From JBCCEV01 sp039030125 (GTDB lineage: Bacteria; Pseudomonadota; Gammaproteobacteria; Ga0077536): a stretch of 16,101 nt of DNA. The stretch covers positions 1-16,101 of the forward strand of contig JBCCEV010000100.1 of the NCBI GenBank assembly GCA_039030125.1. Reading direction: 5' to 3'. The translations under genes and the position numbers were made by a program. The notes below the pieces were generated by a model, which was not told the DNA's origin, did no database searches, and saw nothing but the letters and a program-made list of their open reading frames with translations. This document shows positions 6,805 to 15,309 of this stretch, piece after piece (the stretch's first letter is position 1; each line of letters begins with the position of its first letter).

Positions 6805-8478
6805 ATGGAGAGTTTCGCAGAGCTTTTCGAGCAAAGTCAGATAGAAGCAAAGATGCGGCCCGGGACCATCGTCAACGGGACCGTCGTCGAAGTCGGACAA
6901 GATTTCGTCATCGTTAACGCCGGGTTGAAATCCGAAGGTGTCATCCCCGTAGAGCAGTTCAGAAGCCCCGATGGGGATATTGAGGTCGATATCGGTGACG
7001 AGGTCGAGGTGGCTCTTGATGCGGTCGAGGACGGCTGGGGCGAAACCCGACTGTCCCGCGACAAGGCGAAACGCGCGAAAGCCTGGGATAAGCTGGAAAA
7101 AGCCTGCGAGGAGAGCGAAACCGTCAAAGGTTTCATCAGCGACAAAGTCAAAGGCGGTTTCACCGTCGATATCGAGCGGATCCGCGCTTTTCTTCCCGGT
7201 TCTTTGGTGGATGTTCGACCCGTTCGTGACACCAGCTACCTTGAGGGTAAACCCCTAGAATTCAAGGTGATAAAAGTCGATCGCCGCCGCAATAACGTGG
7301 TGGTTTCGCGCCGCGCCGTCGTCGAAAGCGAGAACAGCGCGGAGCGCGAAGCGCTGCTTAACAAGCTCACCGAAGGTCTGGTGCTGACTGGCTTGGTCAA
7401 GAACCTGACGGATTATGGCGCGTTCATCGATCTCGGCGGGATTGATGGCCTGCTCCACATCACCGATATGGCTTGGCGGCGCGTCAAGCACCCCTCGGAA
7501 GTCGTCAATATTGGCGATGAAATTGAAGTTAAGGTCCTTAAATTTGATCGCGAGCGCCAGCGGGTTTCCTTGGGGCTGAAACAACTTGGCGACGACCCTT
7601 GGGTCGACATTGCGCGCCGCTACCCTGAACACTCTCGCCTATTCGGTAAGGTTTCCAACATCGCAGATTACGGTTGCTTCGTCGAAATCGAGGAAGGCGT
7701 GGAGGGCTTGGTTCACGTATCGGAGATGGACTGGACCAACAAGAACGTTCATCCCTCGCGCGTCGTTCATCTCGGCCAGGAAGTTGAGGTGATGGTGCTC
7801 GACATCGATCAGGAACGTCGCCGTATCTCCCTGGGCATGAAGCAATGCCGAACGAATCCTTGGGAGGAGTTCGCCGCGACTCACAATAAAAACGATCGCG
7901 TCGAAGGCACGATCAAATCGATCACAGACTTCGGTATTTTTATCGGCCTAGAAGGCGGGATCGATGGATTAGTGCACCTCTCGGATCTGTCCTGGGATCT
8001 GCCGGGCGAAGAAGCGGTCCGCAACTATAAAAAAGGTGATGAAGTGCAGACCGTGGTGCTGGCCGTCGATGCCGAGCGGGAACGCATTTCGCTTGGCGTT
8101 AAGCAACTGGCGCAGGATCCATTCTCCATGTTCCTTGCCGAGCGTAGCAAAGGCGAAAGCGTCACCGGGACCGTGCTTGAAGTCGACCAACGCTCCGTAA
8201 TTGTTGATCTGGGTGACGGTGTCGAGGGTTTGATGCGCTCCTCGGAAATCTCGCTCGACCAAGTCGACGACGCGCGCAAAGTTTTGAAAGAAGGCGACGA
8301 AATCGAGGCCCTGATTGTGGGTGTCGATCGTAAACGGCGAGTCATCAATCTTTCCACCCGCGCCAAGGAAAGCGAGGACGAAGCAGCGACCTTGCAAGAA
8401 TACAGCGCCGATAACGAACAACCAGGAACCGCTAAATTGGGCGATTTGCTCAAGGAACAACTGGACAGTACCAGCTAG
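6805..8478 (+). CDS. rpsA: 30S ribosomal protein S1
   Basis: S1 binds mRNA on the 30S platform and is needed to start translation of messages with structured or weak ribosome sites. The 557-residue length equals E. coli S1. Six S1 domains are visible: roughly 20-86, 105-170, 191-259, 276-346, 363-433 and 450-520. The middle ones share the pattern DYGAFIDLGG...GLLHITDMAW and end in VSLGLKQL-type strands. The C-terminus is an acidic, low-complexity tail. The ATG has no adjacent Shine-Dalgarno, as is known for rpsA in E. coli, which fits autoregulated initiation. It is followed after 22 bases by ihfB. The call is secure. Confidence 0.98.
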   Translation: MESFAELFEQSQIEAKMRPGTIVNGTVVEVGQDFVIVNAGLKSEGVIPVEQFRSPDGDIEVDIGDEVEVALDAVEDGWGETRLSRDKAKRAKAWDKLEKACEESETVKGFISDKVKGGFTVDIERIRAFLPGSLVDVRPVRDTSYLEGKPLEFKVIKVDRRRNNVVVSRRAVVESENSAEREALLNKLTEGLVLTGLVKNLTDYGAFIDLGGIDGLLHITDMAWRRVKHPSEVVNIGDEIEVKVLKFDRERQRVSLGLKQLGDDPWVDIARRYPEHSRLFGKVSNIADYGCFVEIEEGVEGLVHVSEMDWTNKNVHPSRVVHLGQEVEVMVLDIDQERRRISLGMKQCRTNPWEEFAATHNKNDRVEGTIKSITDFGIFIGLEGGIDGLVHLSDLSWDLPGEEAVRNYKKGDEVQTVVLAVDAERERISLGVKQLAQDPFSMFLAERSKGESVTGTVLEVDQRSVIVDLGDGVEGLMRSSEISLDQVDDARKVLKEGDEIEALIVGVDRKRRVINLSTRAKESEDEAATLQEYSADNEQPGTAKLGDLLKEQLDSTS

Positions 8479-8500
8479 CCAGCAGCGCCGGATAAAGCCG

Positions 8501-8860
8501 ATGACCAAATCAGAACTGATTGAAGCCCTAGTGCGAAAACAAGCGCAGCTTGGCTATCGCGATGTCGAACTTGCGGTGAAGACTATGCTTGAGCATATGG
8601 GCCAAACGCTTGCCTCGGGCGAGCGCATAGAGATCCGCGGCTTCGGCAGTTTCTCTCTCCACTACCGCCCGCCGCGGGTGGGACGCAACCCTAAGTCCGG
8701 CGAACCCGTCTCGCTACCGGCCAAACATGTTCCGCACTTCAAACCGGGCAAGGAGCTACGTGACCGCGTTAATAATGGGGCAAGCGGTGGCGCGCGGCCG
8801 ATTCAAAGCGCCGGACCAGACGCTGACGACGACGACGCGGAAGATCTTAACGCCCTGTAA
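8501..8860 (+). CDS. ihfB: integration host factor subunit beta, with acidic C-terminal tail
   Basis: IHF is a heterodimer that bends DNA sharply and takes part in recombination, replication and sigma-54 transcription. Residues 1-94 match the family: MTKSELIEAL at the start, the RGFGSF strand at 46-51, the beta-arm GRNPKSG at 61-67 with the intercalating proline, and KPGKELRDRV at 81-90. This protein has 119 residues against 94 in E. coli. The extra C-terminal part is Gly/Pro-rich and then strongly acidic (DADDDDAED at 107-115). The frame stays open upstream into rpsA, but ATG 8501 gives the canonical start. Only a weak GGA lies 8 bases before it. Placement directly after rpsA is the usual gammaproteobacterial arrangement. 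Confidence 0.95.
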   Translation: MTKSELIEALVRKQAQLGYRDVELAVKTMLEHMGQTLASGERIEIRGFGSFSLHYRPPRVGRNPKSGEPVSLPAKHVPHFKPGKELRDRVNNGASGGARPIQSAGPDADDDDAEDLNAL

Positions 8861-8908
8861 TGCTGTGACCTTCGCCGCGGCCACTCGGTCCTGGTGTTGC
8901 AACGTACC

Positions 8909-8917
8909 TGTTATAAA
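8909..8917 (+). promoter_or_regulatory. extended -10 promoter candidate upstream of lapA
   Basis: TGTTATAAA at 8909-8917 is an extended -10 motif (TGn plus TATAAA, five of six consensus positions). It lies in the 104-base gap between ihfB (stop 8858-8860) and lapA (start 8965). No good -35 is visible at normal spacing, which extended -10 promoters tolerate. It would allow lapA-lapB-pyrF to be expressed independently of rpsA-ihfB. Nothing else is evident in the gap except a GCCGCGGC palindrome. Confidence 0.42.
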
Positions 8918-8964
8918 GTTAGCGTGCTTACTCGTCCCCTGGCTTGTTTCCAGCCGCTGTGTGA

Positions 8965-9267
8965 GTGCTTAAGTTGACGCGTATCGTTTACCTTACTGCC
9001 CTACTACTCGTCGCCTGCTTGGCGATCCCCTTTTACGTGCGCAACAAGAACGTAGTTGAGTTTGATTTTCTGCTGGGGTCTTTCCAGATCGAACTGGCGA
9101 TCCTCCTTGCCGGCGCCTTCACCGTCGGTGCCTTGGTGGCTGTGATATTTGTGGCGCCCACGCTAGTGTTTTTACGCGCCAGAATTTCGAACATTTCGCG
9201 GAAAAAAGACGCGCTCGAGCGCCAACTTGGCGTGCTTAAAGGCGATCTCACATCCGATGCCCAGTGA
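8965..9267 (+). CDS. lapA: lipopolysaccharide assembly protein A
   Basis: LapA is a small inner-membrane protein that pairs with LapB in controlling LPS synthesis. The 100-residue protein has a transmembrane helix at about residues 6-24, the family motif RNKNVVEFDFLLG near 27-39, a second transmembrane helix at about 42-68, and a charged cytoplasmic coil (SRKKDALERQLGVLK). Length fits the family. The GTG start at 8965 lacks a clear Shine-Dalgarno; TTG 8974 is an alternative that would shorten the protein by three residues. Its end overlaps lapB by 11 bases. Recognition rests on topology, motif and the lapB neighbour, and is good. Confidence 0.88.
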   Translation: MLKLTRIVYLTALLLVACLAIPFYVRNKNVVEFDFLLGSFQIELAILLAGAFTVGALVAVIFVAPTLVFLRARISNISRKKDALERQLGVLKGDLTSDAQ

Positions 9268-10444
9268 GTGGCTGTTTTTTTTGGCGGTGCTGTTATTGCC
9301 TGTTGCGGCTTTCTCGGGATGGTATTTAGCACGCCGGGATTCGTTCCATTCCATTCACAGCGCCGCCAACTCGCCGGCGATGTCGCCCGACTATTTCAAA
9401 GGTCTTAACTACTTACTCAATGATCGTCCCGACAAAGCGATCGAGGCCTTTATCAAGGTTTTAGAGGTCGAGAGCGAAACGGTCGAAACACATCTCGCCT
9501 TGGGTAGTTTGTTTAGACGCCGTGGCGAGGTCGATAGGGCCATCCGGATCCATCAGAATCTAGTGGCGCGACCGGCGCTGGATATCGAGCAACGTTACCT
9601 TGCCGTGCTTGAGCTCGGCGTCGATTACATGCGGGGCGGGTTACTCGATCGCGCCGAGAGTCTTTTTAAAGAGCTTTTGGATTCCGGTGCTCACGAGCGC
9701 CAAGCTTTGCACCACTTAATTGATATCTATCAGCAAGAGAAGGATTGGGACAACGCGCTCGTCTATAGCCGGCGCTTGGAAAGCATTGCCGGTCTCAACT
9801 CGGGACAAATGCGCGCCCACTTCCTTTGCGAACAAGCCGCGCAGTCCCACGAATCTGGTGCTCAGGAGGCTGCCTGGGATTGTCTCAAACGCGCGCAAGA
9901 TGCCGATGCCAATTGCGTTCGTGCAAGTATGATGTCTGCCGAGTACGCGATGGCGCAGGAGCACTACATTTCAGCCATTGAACACCTTAAACGCATTGAG
10001 CATCAGGACATCGACTTTCTGCCTGAGGCAATCGCGCCATTGGTCCGCTGTTATACAGCGCTCGACCGGCCCAACGAATTGGCCGTGTACCTTGAACGTC
10101 TTGCTGAGCTCCACGTTGGGATAACCCCAGTATTAACATTGGCCGAGCTGACAATGGAGAGCGGCGACGCCGAAGAAGCGAAAAAACGGCTGGTAAAAGA
10201 ACTCAAAGTGCGGCCGACCGTACGCGGCATCGATAGATTAATCGACTATTCCTTACAGGCGGCGAACGGCGAAGCGGCCGAGGATTTTCGCTTGCTAAAG
10301 GAAGTCACGGCAAGCCTGATCGAAGGCAATTCAAGCTATGAGTGCCGGACCTGCGGATTCAAGGGACGTTCGCTACACTGGCAATGTCCGAGCTGCCAAT
10401 CTTGGAATACAGTTAAGCCAATTCACGGTATCGAAGGCGAATAA
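9257..10444 (+). CDS. lapB: lipopolysaccharide assembly protein B (TPR protein)
   Basis: LapB is anchored in the inner membrane and presents the LPS enzyme LpxC to the protease FtsH, setting the LPS level. The 395-residue protein (E. coli 389) starts with one transmembrane helix (about residues 5-24, then the positive RR). TPR repeats follow, including the highly conserved LGSLFRRRGEVDRAIRIHQ near 82-100. It ends in a rubredoxin-like metal knuckle, with Cys363 and Cys366 in YECRTCGF and Cys377 and Cys380 in CPSC, then KPIHG. ATG 9257 is chosen because it puts the helix at the N-terminus; the open frame extends only 10 codons further upstream, into lapA. The overlap with lapA implies coupled translation. 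The stop is immediately followed by the pyrF ATG. Confidence 0.95.
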   Translation: MPSEWLFFLAVLLLPVAAFSGWYLARRDSFHSIHSAANSPAMSPDYFKGLNYLLNDRPDKAIEAFIKVLEVESETVETHLALGSLFRRRGEVDRAIRIHQNLVARPALDIEQRYLAVLELGVDYMRGGLLDRAESLFKELLDSGAHERQALHHLIDIYQQEKDWDNALVYSRRLESIAGLNSGQMRAHFLCEQAAQSHESGAQEAAWDCLKRAQDADANCVRASMMSAEYAMAQEHYISAIEHLKRIEHQDIDFLPEAIAPLVRCYTALDRPNELAVYLERLAELHVGITPVLTLAELTMESGDAEEAKKRLVKELKVRPTVRGIDRLIDYSLQAANGEAAEDFRLLKEVTASLIEGNSSYECRTCGFKGRSLHWQCPSCQSWNTVKPIHGIEGE

Positions 10445-11161
10445 ATGCCTCGAACCCCGATCATCGTGGCTCTGGATTATCCAGACCTGGACCAGGCGAA
10501 ATTGATGTTAGCGCGGCTTTCGCCGGCGCAATGTCAGGTCAAGATCGGTAAGGAGCTTTTCACCCGCGCCGGGCCGGCGGCGGTGGCTTGCGCCACCGAT
10601 CTGGGCTTCAAGGTATTTTTAGATATGAAGTTCCACGACATCCCAGCGACTGTCGCTGGCGCCTGTCGGGCGGCGGCGGACTTAGGTGTGTGGATGGCCA
10701 ATGTTCATGCCAGCGGTGGCGCTAAGATGATGGATGCGGCTCGCGAAGCGCTTGCCAACAGTAGCGTGCGCCCGCTCTTGATTGGGGTCACCGTGTTAAC
10801 CAGTTTTGGCCAATATGACCTCCAACAAATCGGTATTGACAGCAATGCCGATGAGCAAGTGCTGAGGTTGGCCCTGCTCGCGGCGGACTGCGGACTCGAC
10901 GGCGTGGTGTGCTCACCGAGGGAAGCCAAGTTGCTTCGCGCACAACTACCGGCCGGCTTCCTGCTGGTCACGCCTGGCGTGCGGCCCCTTGAAAGTGGCA
11001 GCGATGACCAGGTTCGTGTTGCCACGCCCTCCAAGGCGCTGCGAGATGGTGCGAATTATCTGGTCATCGGTCGCCCGATAACAAAAGCCGCGGATCCGCC
11101 GTCGTCCTTGGCGAGCATCCTCGATGAATGTCAGCAAGTACTGCTTGAGACGGGCGCCTAG
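10445..11161 (+). CDS. pyrF: orotidine 5'-phosphate decarboxylase
   Basis: The enzyme decarboxylates OMP to UMP, the last step of de novo pyrimidine synthesis. The 238-residue protein is a TIM barrel of the bacterial type. IVALD (7-11) carries the first Asp. FLDMKFHDIP (58-67) carries the catalytic Asp60-Lys62-Asp65 set. Further on come TPGVRP and, at the C-terminus, the phosphate-binding GANYLVIGRPIT. One residue differs from the common DIPNTV (here DIPATV). The ATG follows the lapB TAA with no spacer, and AAGG inside the end of lapB lies 7 bases upstream. The lapA-lapB-pyrF order is also found in E. coli relatives. Confidence 0.97.
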   Translation: MPRTPIIVALDYPDLDQAKLMLARLSPAQCQVKIGKELFTRAGPAAVACATDLGFKVFLDMKFHDIPATVAGACRAAADLGVWMANVHASGGAKMMDAAREALANSSVRPLLIGVTVLTSFGQYDLQQIGIDSNADEQVLRLALLAADCGLDGVVCSPREAKLLRAQLPAGFLLVTPGVRPLESGSDDQVRVATPSKALRDGANYLVIGRPITKAADPPSSLASILDECQQVLLETGA

Positions 11162-11179
11162 CATTTCGAAACTTTTCTG

Positions 11180-14100
11180 ATGCCGACGTCTACGAAGTTT
11201 TTGGCGCCGCCGTTGCCCGACGCGGCCGGTAAGGCGCTGGGTTGGACCCATTTATTTGGTGCCTCTCGCGCGCTTGCGATCGCGGGCGCGGCAAACGCAG
11301 CCAAGGGCACGGTCGTTGTCATCATGCAGGATGCTCAGCAAGCTCAGTTATTGGAAGGCGAGCTTGCGTTCTTCGCGCCTGCTTTGGAGATCCTTCGTTT
11401 CCCGGATTGGGAAACACTGCCCTACGATCGTTTCAGTCCTTACCAAGACATCATCTCTGATCGCATCGCAACCTTAACCCAGCTTACGGATCCCGGCGAG
11501 CGCGTGGTCATTCTCGCCGCCAGCACGGCGGTGCAACGCTTACCCCCGCGACAATGGCTTCACGGCCAGGCCTTTAGTTTGCAGGCAGGTGCAAAGCTGG
11601 AACGCGAGCCGTTTCGAACCCAACTCCAAGAGGCGGGATACCGCTCATGTTCGCAGGTGACACAACCGGGAGAGTACGCCATTCGAGGTTCCCTGCTCGA
11701 TGTATTTGCGATGGGTACCGAGAAGCCTTTTCGAATTGATTTATTCGACGACGAAATCGAAAGCCTGCGGTTTTTCGATCCCGAGTCGCAACGCTCCGCC
11801 GAATCAATAGATACAGTTGATATCCTGCCGGCACGTGAGTTCGACCTCAACGCGGCGGGGATCCAGAGATTCCGCAAAAATTGGCGATTGAATTTTGAGG
11901 GGCTTCCGCACACATCAGGCGTCTACCAAGACGTTTCCGAGGGTATCGCGCCCGCCGGTATCGAATACTACTTGCCGCTGTTCTTCGAGCAAACCGATAC
12001 GCTGTTTGAATTCTGCCCAGAGGAAACACTGTTCATTGTTCAAGACGGCGTCGAAGATTCGGTTGCGGCGTTTTTGGATGCAGTCGGTGAGCGATATGAG
12101 TTGCTGAAGGACGACTCCGATCGGCCGCTGCTCCCCCCGGATACGCTATACCTTAGCGTTGATGAACTGCGGGTAAGATTCACGCGCGTTCGCCACATCG
12201 TATTTTCGTCCCTCGATTTTGGCGCGGACCGACCATCGGAGTCTTTTGCAACGCGGATCGGCACCCGTGTACCCATCGATGCGCGAGCCGAACAACCGCT
12301 TGGTTTGGTGCGCGATTATTTGCGGGATTTCGATGGCCGCGCACTCTTTGTTGCTGACTCTAACGGTCGTCGCGAGACACTCATTGAATTGTTTCGTAAC
12401 CACGGGATCACCTTACGCAGCGTGGAAGCGTGGGCCGACTTTGTTACTGGCAGCGACGACTTATGTATCTGCGCCGGTGCGCTCGATGAAGGCGTCGTTT
12501 TTGACAGCCTTGGTATCACGCTGATCACCGAGCGTCAGTTGTTCGGTGAGCGGGTTCAGCAGCGCCGCCGCCGCCGCACTAAGATCGATGAGCACGCGAT
12601 GATCCGTGATCTGAGCGAGTTGTCATTGGGATCGCCGGTCGTGCATGAAGCGCACGGCGTTGGACGTTTCTTAGGACTAGTGCTCCTGTCGGTTGGTGGT
12701 TCTGAGAACGAATATCTGAAACTTGAATATGCCGACGCGGATATCTTGTACGTGCCGGTCGACTCTCTACACTTGATTTCGAGGTATTCCGGAATTGATC
12801 CGGAACATGCGCCGCTGCACAAGCTTGGCAGCGGCCAGTGGGACAAGGCGCGCCGCAAAGCCGCCGAGCGGATCCGGGACGTCGCCGCAGAACTGTTGGA
12901 AATTCACGCACGGCGCGCGGCGCGTGAAGGTTTGTCCTATCCGCTAGAGCAAGATGCCTTTGCCGCGTTTTCTCAGGAATTCCCTTTTGAGGAAACACCG
13001 GATCAAGAGCAGGCGATCGAGGCCGTCATCGACGACATGGTGCAACCGCGCCCCATGGACCGGTTGATTTGCGGCGATGTCGGCTTCGGTAAGACGGAGG
13101 TGGCGATGCGCGCAGCTTTTATCGCCACGGCTGCCGGCCGCCAGGTCGCGGTGCTGGTGCCAACCACATTGCTCGCGAGTCAGCACTACAACACATTTAA
13201 AGACCGTTTCGCCGAATGGCCGGTTAAGATTGCCCAACTCTCGCGTCTAAACGAGTCGAAAGTGAGCCGGGAGGCGATCGCCGGGCTCGAAGATGGCACC
13301 GTGGACGTCGTCATCGGCACTCATAAGCTTCTCAACAAAGCGATCAAGTACAAGCAACTAGGGTTGGTGATTGTCGACGAAGAGCATCGTTTTGGCGTGC
13401 GTCAGAAAGAGCAGCTCAAGGCCTTACGCGCCGAGGTTGATATTCTAACGCTTACCGCGACCCCCATTCCCCGTACGTTGAATCTGGCTTTGTCTGGAAC
13501 CCGTGAGCTGTCACTAATCGCGACGCCGCCAGCGCGCCGGTTAGCCATTAAAACGTTCGTGCGTGAGTGGTCGGATGGGTTGGTTCGCGAAGCGGTTTTG
13601 CGCGAGCTCAGTCGCGGTGGGCAAATCTATTTTGTCCACAATCGCGTCGAAGACATCCAAGAGATCGCCGCCAAGATTGAGGCCATCGTCCCGGAAGCGA
13701 AAGTCGCTGTTGGTCACGGACAAATGCGTGAGCGTGACTTAGAGCGAGTGATGTCCGATTTTTATCATGGCCGCACGAATGTCTTGGTTTGCACGACGAT
13801 CATCGAAACGGGCATTGATATTCCCAATGCCAATACGATTGTGGTTAATCGTGCGGATCGGTTCGGCCTTGCGCAGCTTTACCAACTTCGCGGTCGCGTC
13901 GGCCGCTCCCATCACCGTGCCTATGCGTTTCTCATCACGCCGCATCCCAAATCGATGTCGGCAGACGCGGTCAAACGATTGGAGGCGATCGGTTCTTTGG
14001 AAGAATTGGGCATGGGTTTCACTTTAGCGACTCATGATTTGGAGATCCGTGGCGCTGGTGAAATACTTGGCGATGAACAAAGCGGCCATATTCAAGAGAT

Positions 14101-14632
14101 CGGTTTTGGCCTCTACCTCGATCTGCTAAACCGCACCGTGGCCGCATTAAAATCAGGGCGTGACCTAGGCGACGATGGCCTCGTTGAAAAACGCACCGAA
14201 ATTGATCTTCATGTGCCGGCGCTGTTACCTGAGGACTACTTACCAGACGTGCATTCGCGTTTGATTCTGTACAAACGTATTGCCGGCGTTGCCGATGACA
14301 ACGCTCTTAACGAACTGCGTGAAGAACTTATCGATCGCTTTGGTTTATTCGACCAACCAGTAGACAACTTGTTTCGTGTAACATCGGCGCGTATCAAAGC
14401 CGAGCATCTCGATATCCGAAAAATCGATCTTGGTTCAAAAGGCGGCCGAATTGAGTTCTATCAAGAGCCAAATATCAACAGTGCGAAGATCATTGAGTTG
14501 ATGCAGACCGATCCAGACTATCGGCTGGACGGGGCAGACAAGCTTAAAGTGCGCAAACCTCTGCCCGACGCCGAATCAAAGTTCGAGGAACTCGATTTTC
14601 TATTGGGCTTGTTGGCGCCGGAAGTAGCGTGA
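11180..14632 (+). CDS. mfd: transcription-repair coupling factor
   Basis: Mfd removes RNA polymerase stalled at DNA lesions and recruits UvrA/UvrB for nucleotide excision repair. The 1150-residue protein matches E. coli Mfd (1148). The N-terminal part resembles UvrB (for example FPDWETLPYDRFSPYQDIISDR). The RNA polymerase-interacting region lies near residue 484 (SPVVHEAHGVGRFLGL). The RecG-like SF2 translocase follows, with Walker A GDVGFGKT at 632-639, DEEH at 733-736, and motif VI-type residues QLRGRVGRS. A C-terminal TRCF domain ends the protein. It starts 18 bases after pyrF without a clear Shine-Dalgarno, and its TGA overlaps the next ATG as TGATG. Intact and secure. Confidence 0.98.
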   Translation: MPTSTKFLAPPLPDAAGKALGWTHLFGASRALAIAGAANAAKGTVVVIMQDAQQAQLLEGELAFFAPALEILRFPDWETLPYDRFSPYQDIISDRIATLTQLTDPGERVVILAASTAVQRLPPRQWLHGQAFSLQAGAKLEREPFRTQLQEAGYRSCSQVTQPGEYAIRGSLLDVFAMGTEKPFRIDLFDDEIESLRFFDPESQRSAESIDTVDILPAREFDLNAAGIQRFRKNWRLNFEGLPHTSGVYQDVSEGIAPAGIEYYLPLFFEQTDTLFEFCPEETLFIVQDGVEDSVAAFLDAVGERYELLKDDSDRPLLPPDTLYLSVDELRVRFTRVRHIVFSSLDFGADRPSESFATRIGTRVPIDARAEQPLGLVRDYLRDFDGRALFVADSNGRRETLIELFRNHGITLRSVEAWADFVTGSDDLCICAGALDEGVVFDSLGITLITERQLFGERVQQRRRRRTKIDEHAMIRDLSELSLGSPVVHEAHGVGRFLGLVLLSVGGSENEYLKLEYADADILYVPVDSLHLISRYSGIDPEHAPLHKLGSGQWDKARRKAAERIRDVAAELLEIHARRAAREGLSYPLEQDAFAAFSQEFPFEETPDQEQAIEAVIDDMVQPRPMDRLICGDVGFGKTEVAMRAAFIATAAGRQVAVLVPTTLLASQHYNTFKDRFAEWPVKIAQLSRLNESKVSREAIAGLEDGTVDVVIGTHKLLNKAIKYKQLGLVIVDEEHRFGVRQKEQLKALRAEVDILTLTATPIPRTLNLALSGTRELSLIATPPARRLAIKTFVREWSDGLVREAVLRELSRGGQIYFVHNRVEDIQEIAAKIEAIVPEAKVAVGHGQMRERDLERVMSDFYHGRTNVLVCTTIIETGIDIPNANTIVVNRADRFGLAQLYQLRGRVGRSHHRAYAFLITPHPKSMSADAVKRLEAIGSLEELGMGFTLATHDLEIRGAGEILGDEQSGHIQEIGFGLYLDLLNRTVAALKSGRDLGDDGLVEKRTEIDLHVPALLPEDYLPDVHSRLILYKRIAGVADDNALNELREELIDRFGLFDQPVDNLFRVTSARIKAEHLDIRKIDLGSKGGRIEFYQEPNINSAKIIELMQTDPDYRLDGADKLKVRKPLPDAESKFEELDFLLGLLAPEVA

Positions 14633-15303
14633 TGTCAGCGATCAGGAAACTCATTACGACCTTCCTTGCGTTAATTATTTGTGCGCCGTGTCTGGGGCGG
14701 TGGTACCAAGTTGAGGTGATCGCGTTTGAGCATACAGACACGGGAATCGAAACTCAGGAGGCCTGGCGCGAACTTGATGAGCTCCCCAAATTTTCGCGGG
14801 CGATTGCGCCGATTGTGGCGCTCCCGGAGATGGATGACGAGCCCGAGTTCGATGAACCAGGACCGGTTGCCTTCGCGCTGCTGGCGCGCGAGGAGCGCAA
14901 ACTAAACGGCGTGTTTGATCGTCTGCAGCGTCTCGGCGGTTACCGGCCGCTATTCCACGCGGCCTGGCGACAGCCCCGCTTAACCGGTCGTCGGGCAAGA
15001 GATCTTCATCTGAGCGATCTCAATACGCGTTTAACGGTACCGGACCAATTGGTAGCCGAAGCGACAACCGTTGAGGGCTTGGTGAAGCTCAATATCGCCA
15101 GATTGCTCCATGTTGATGTCGACTTTGTCTTTTTTGGCAACGCGCCGCCGGTTCGATTAACGGCGCGGCGAAAAGTAAAAATGCGAGAATTGCATTATTT
15201 TGATCATCCTCTTTTCGGAGTCTTCGTTCAGGTGACTCCTTATGTGCTGCCGAGTCGTGAAATCGACGAGGAGCAGCCTGAAGAGGCTGAGAACGGCAGC
15301 TAA
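14632..15303 (+). CDS. csiV: CsiV-family periplasmic protein
   Basis: The 223-residue protein starts with a signal peptide (positive residues, then ITTFLALIICAPCLG; cleavage probably near residue 22, with no valid lipobox). The mature part opens with RWYQVEVIAFEH and contains GGYRPLFHAAWRQP and DHPLFGVFVQVTPY, the pattern I associate with the CsiV family. In Vibrio cholerae CsiV is a periplasmic peptidoglycan-binding protein needed for PBP1A activity through LpoA. Whether that role applies here is inferred. The end is acidic (DEEQPEEAE). ATG 14632 is preferred over GTG 14629 because GGAAG (14620-14624) lies 7 bases before it and the TGATG overlap with mfd is a common coupling arrangement. The mfd-csiV pairing is frequent in gammaproteobacteria. 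Confidence 0.82.
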   Translation: MSAIRKLITTFLALIICAPCLGRWYQVEVIAFEHTDTGIETQEAWRELDELPKFSRAIAPIVALPEMDDEPEFDEPGPVAFALLAREERKLNGVFDRLQRLGGYRPLFHAAWRQPRLTGRRARDLHLSDLNTRLTVPDQLVAEATTVEGLVKLNIARLLHVDVDFVFFGNAPPVRLTARRKVKMRELHYFDHPLFGVFVQVTPYVLPSREIDEEQPEEAENGS

Positions 15304-15309
15304 GAACGA

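Noticed and set aside
8315..8500. 62-codon N-terminal extension of ihfB inside rpsA
   Set aside because: The frame is merely open upstream. The family start MTKSELIEAL is at 8501, and the upstream residues are the out-of-frame reading of rpsA.
8869..8892. Possible terminator around the GCCGCGGC palindrome after ihfB
   Set aside because: GACC and GGTC flank the palindrome but the pairing is short and no T-run follows, so I see no intrinsic terminator.
8727..8972. Plus-strand frame of 81 codons across the ihfB-lapA gap
   Set aside because: It starts within ihfB in another frame, has no ribosome site and overlaps the lapA start. It looks like a shadow of ihfB plus non-coding DNA.
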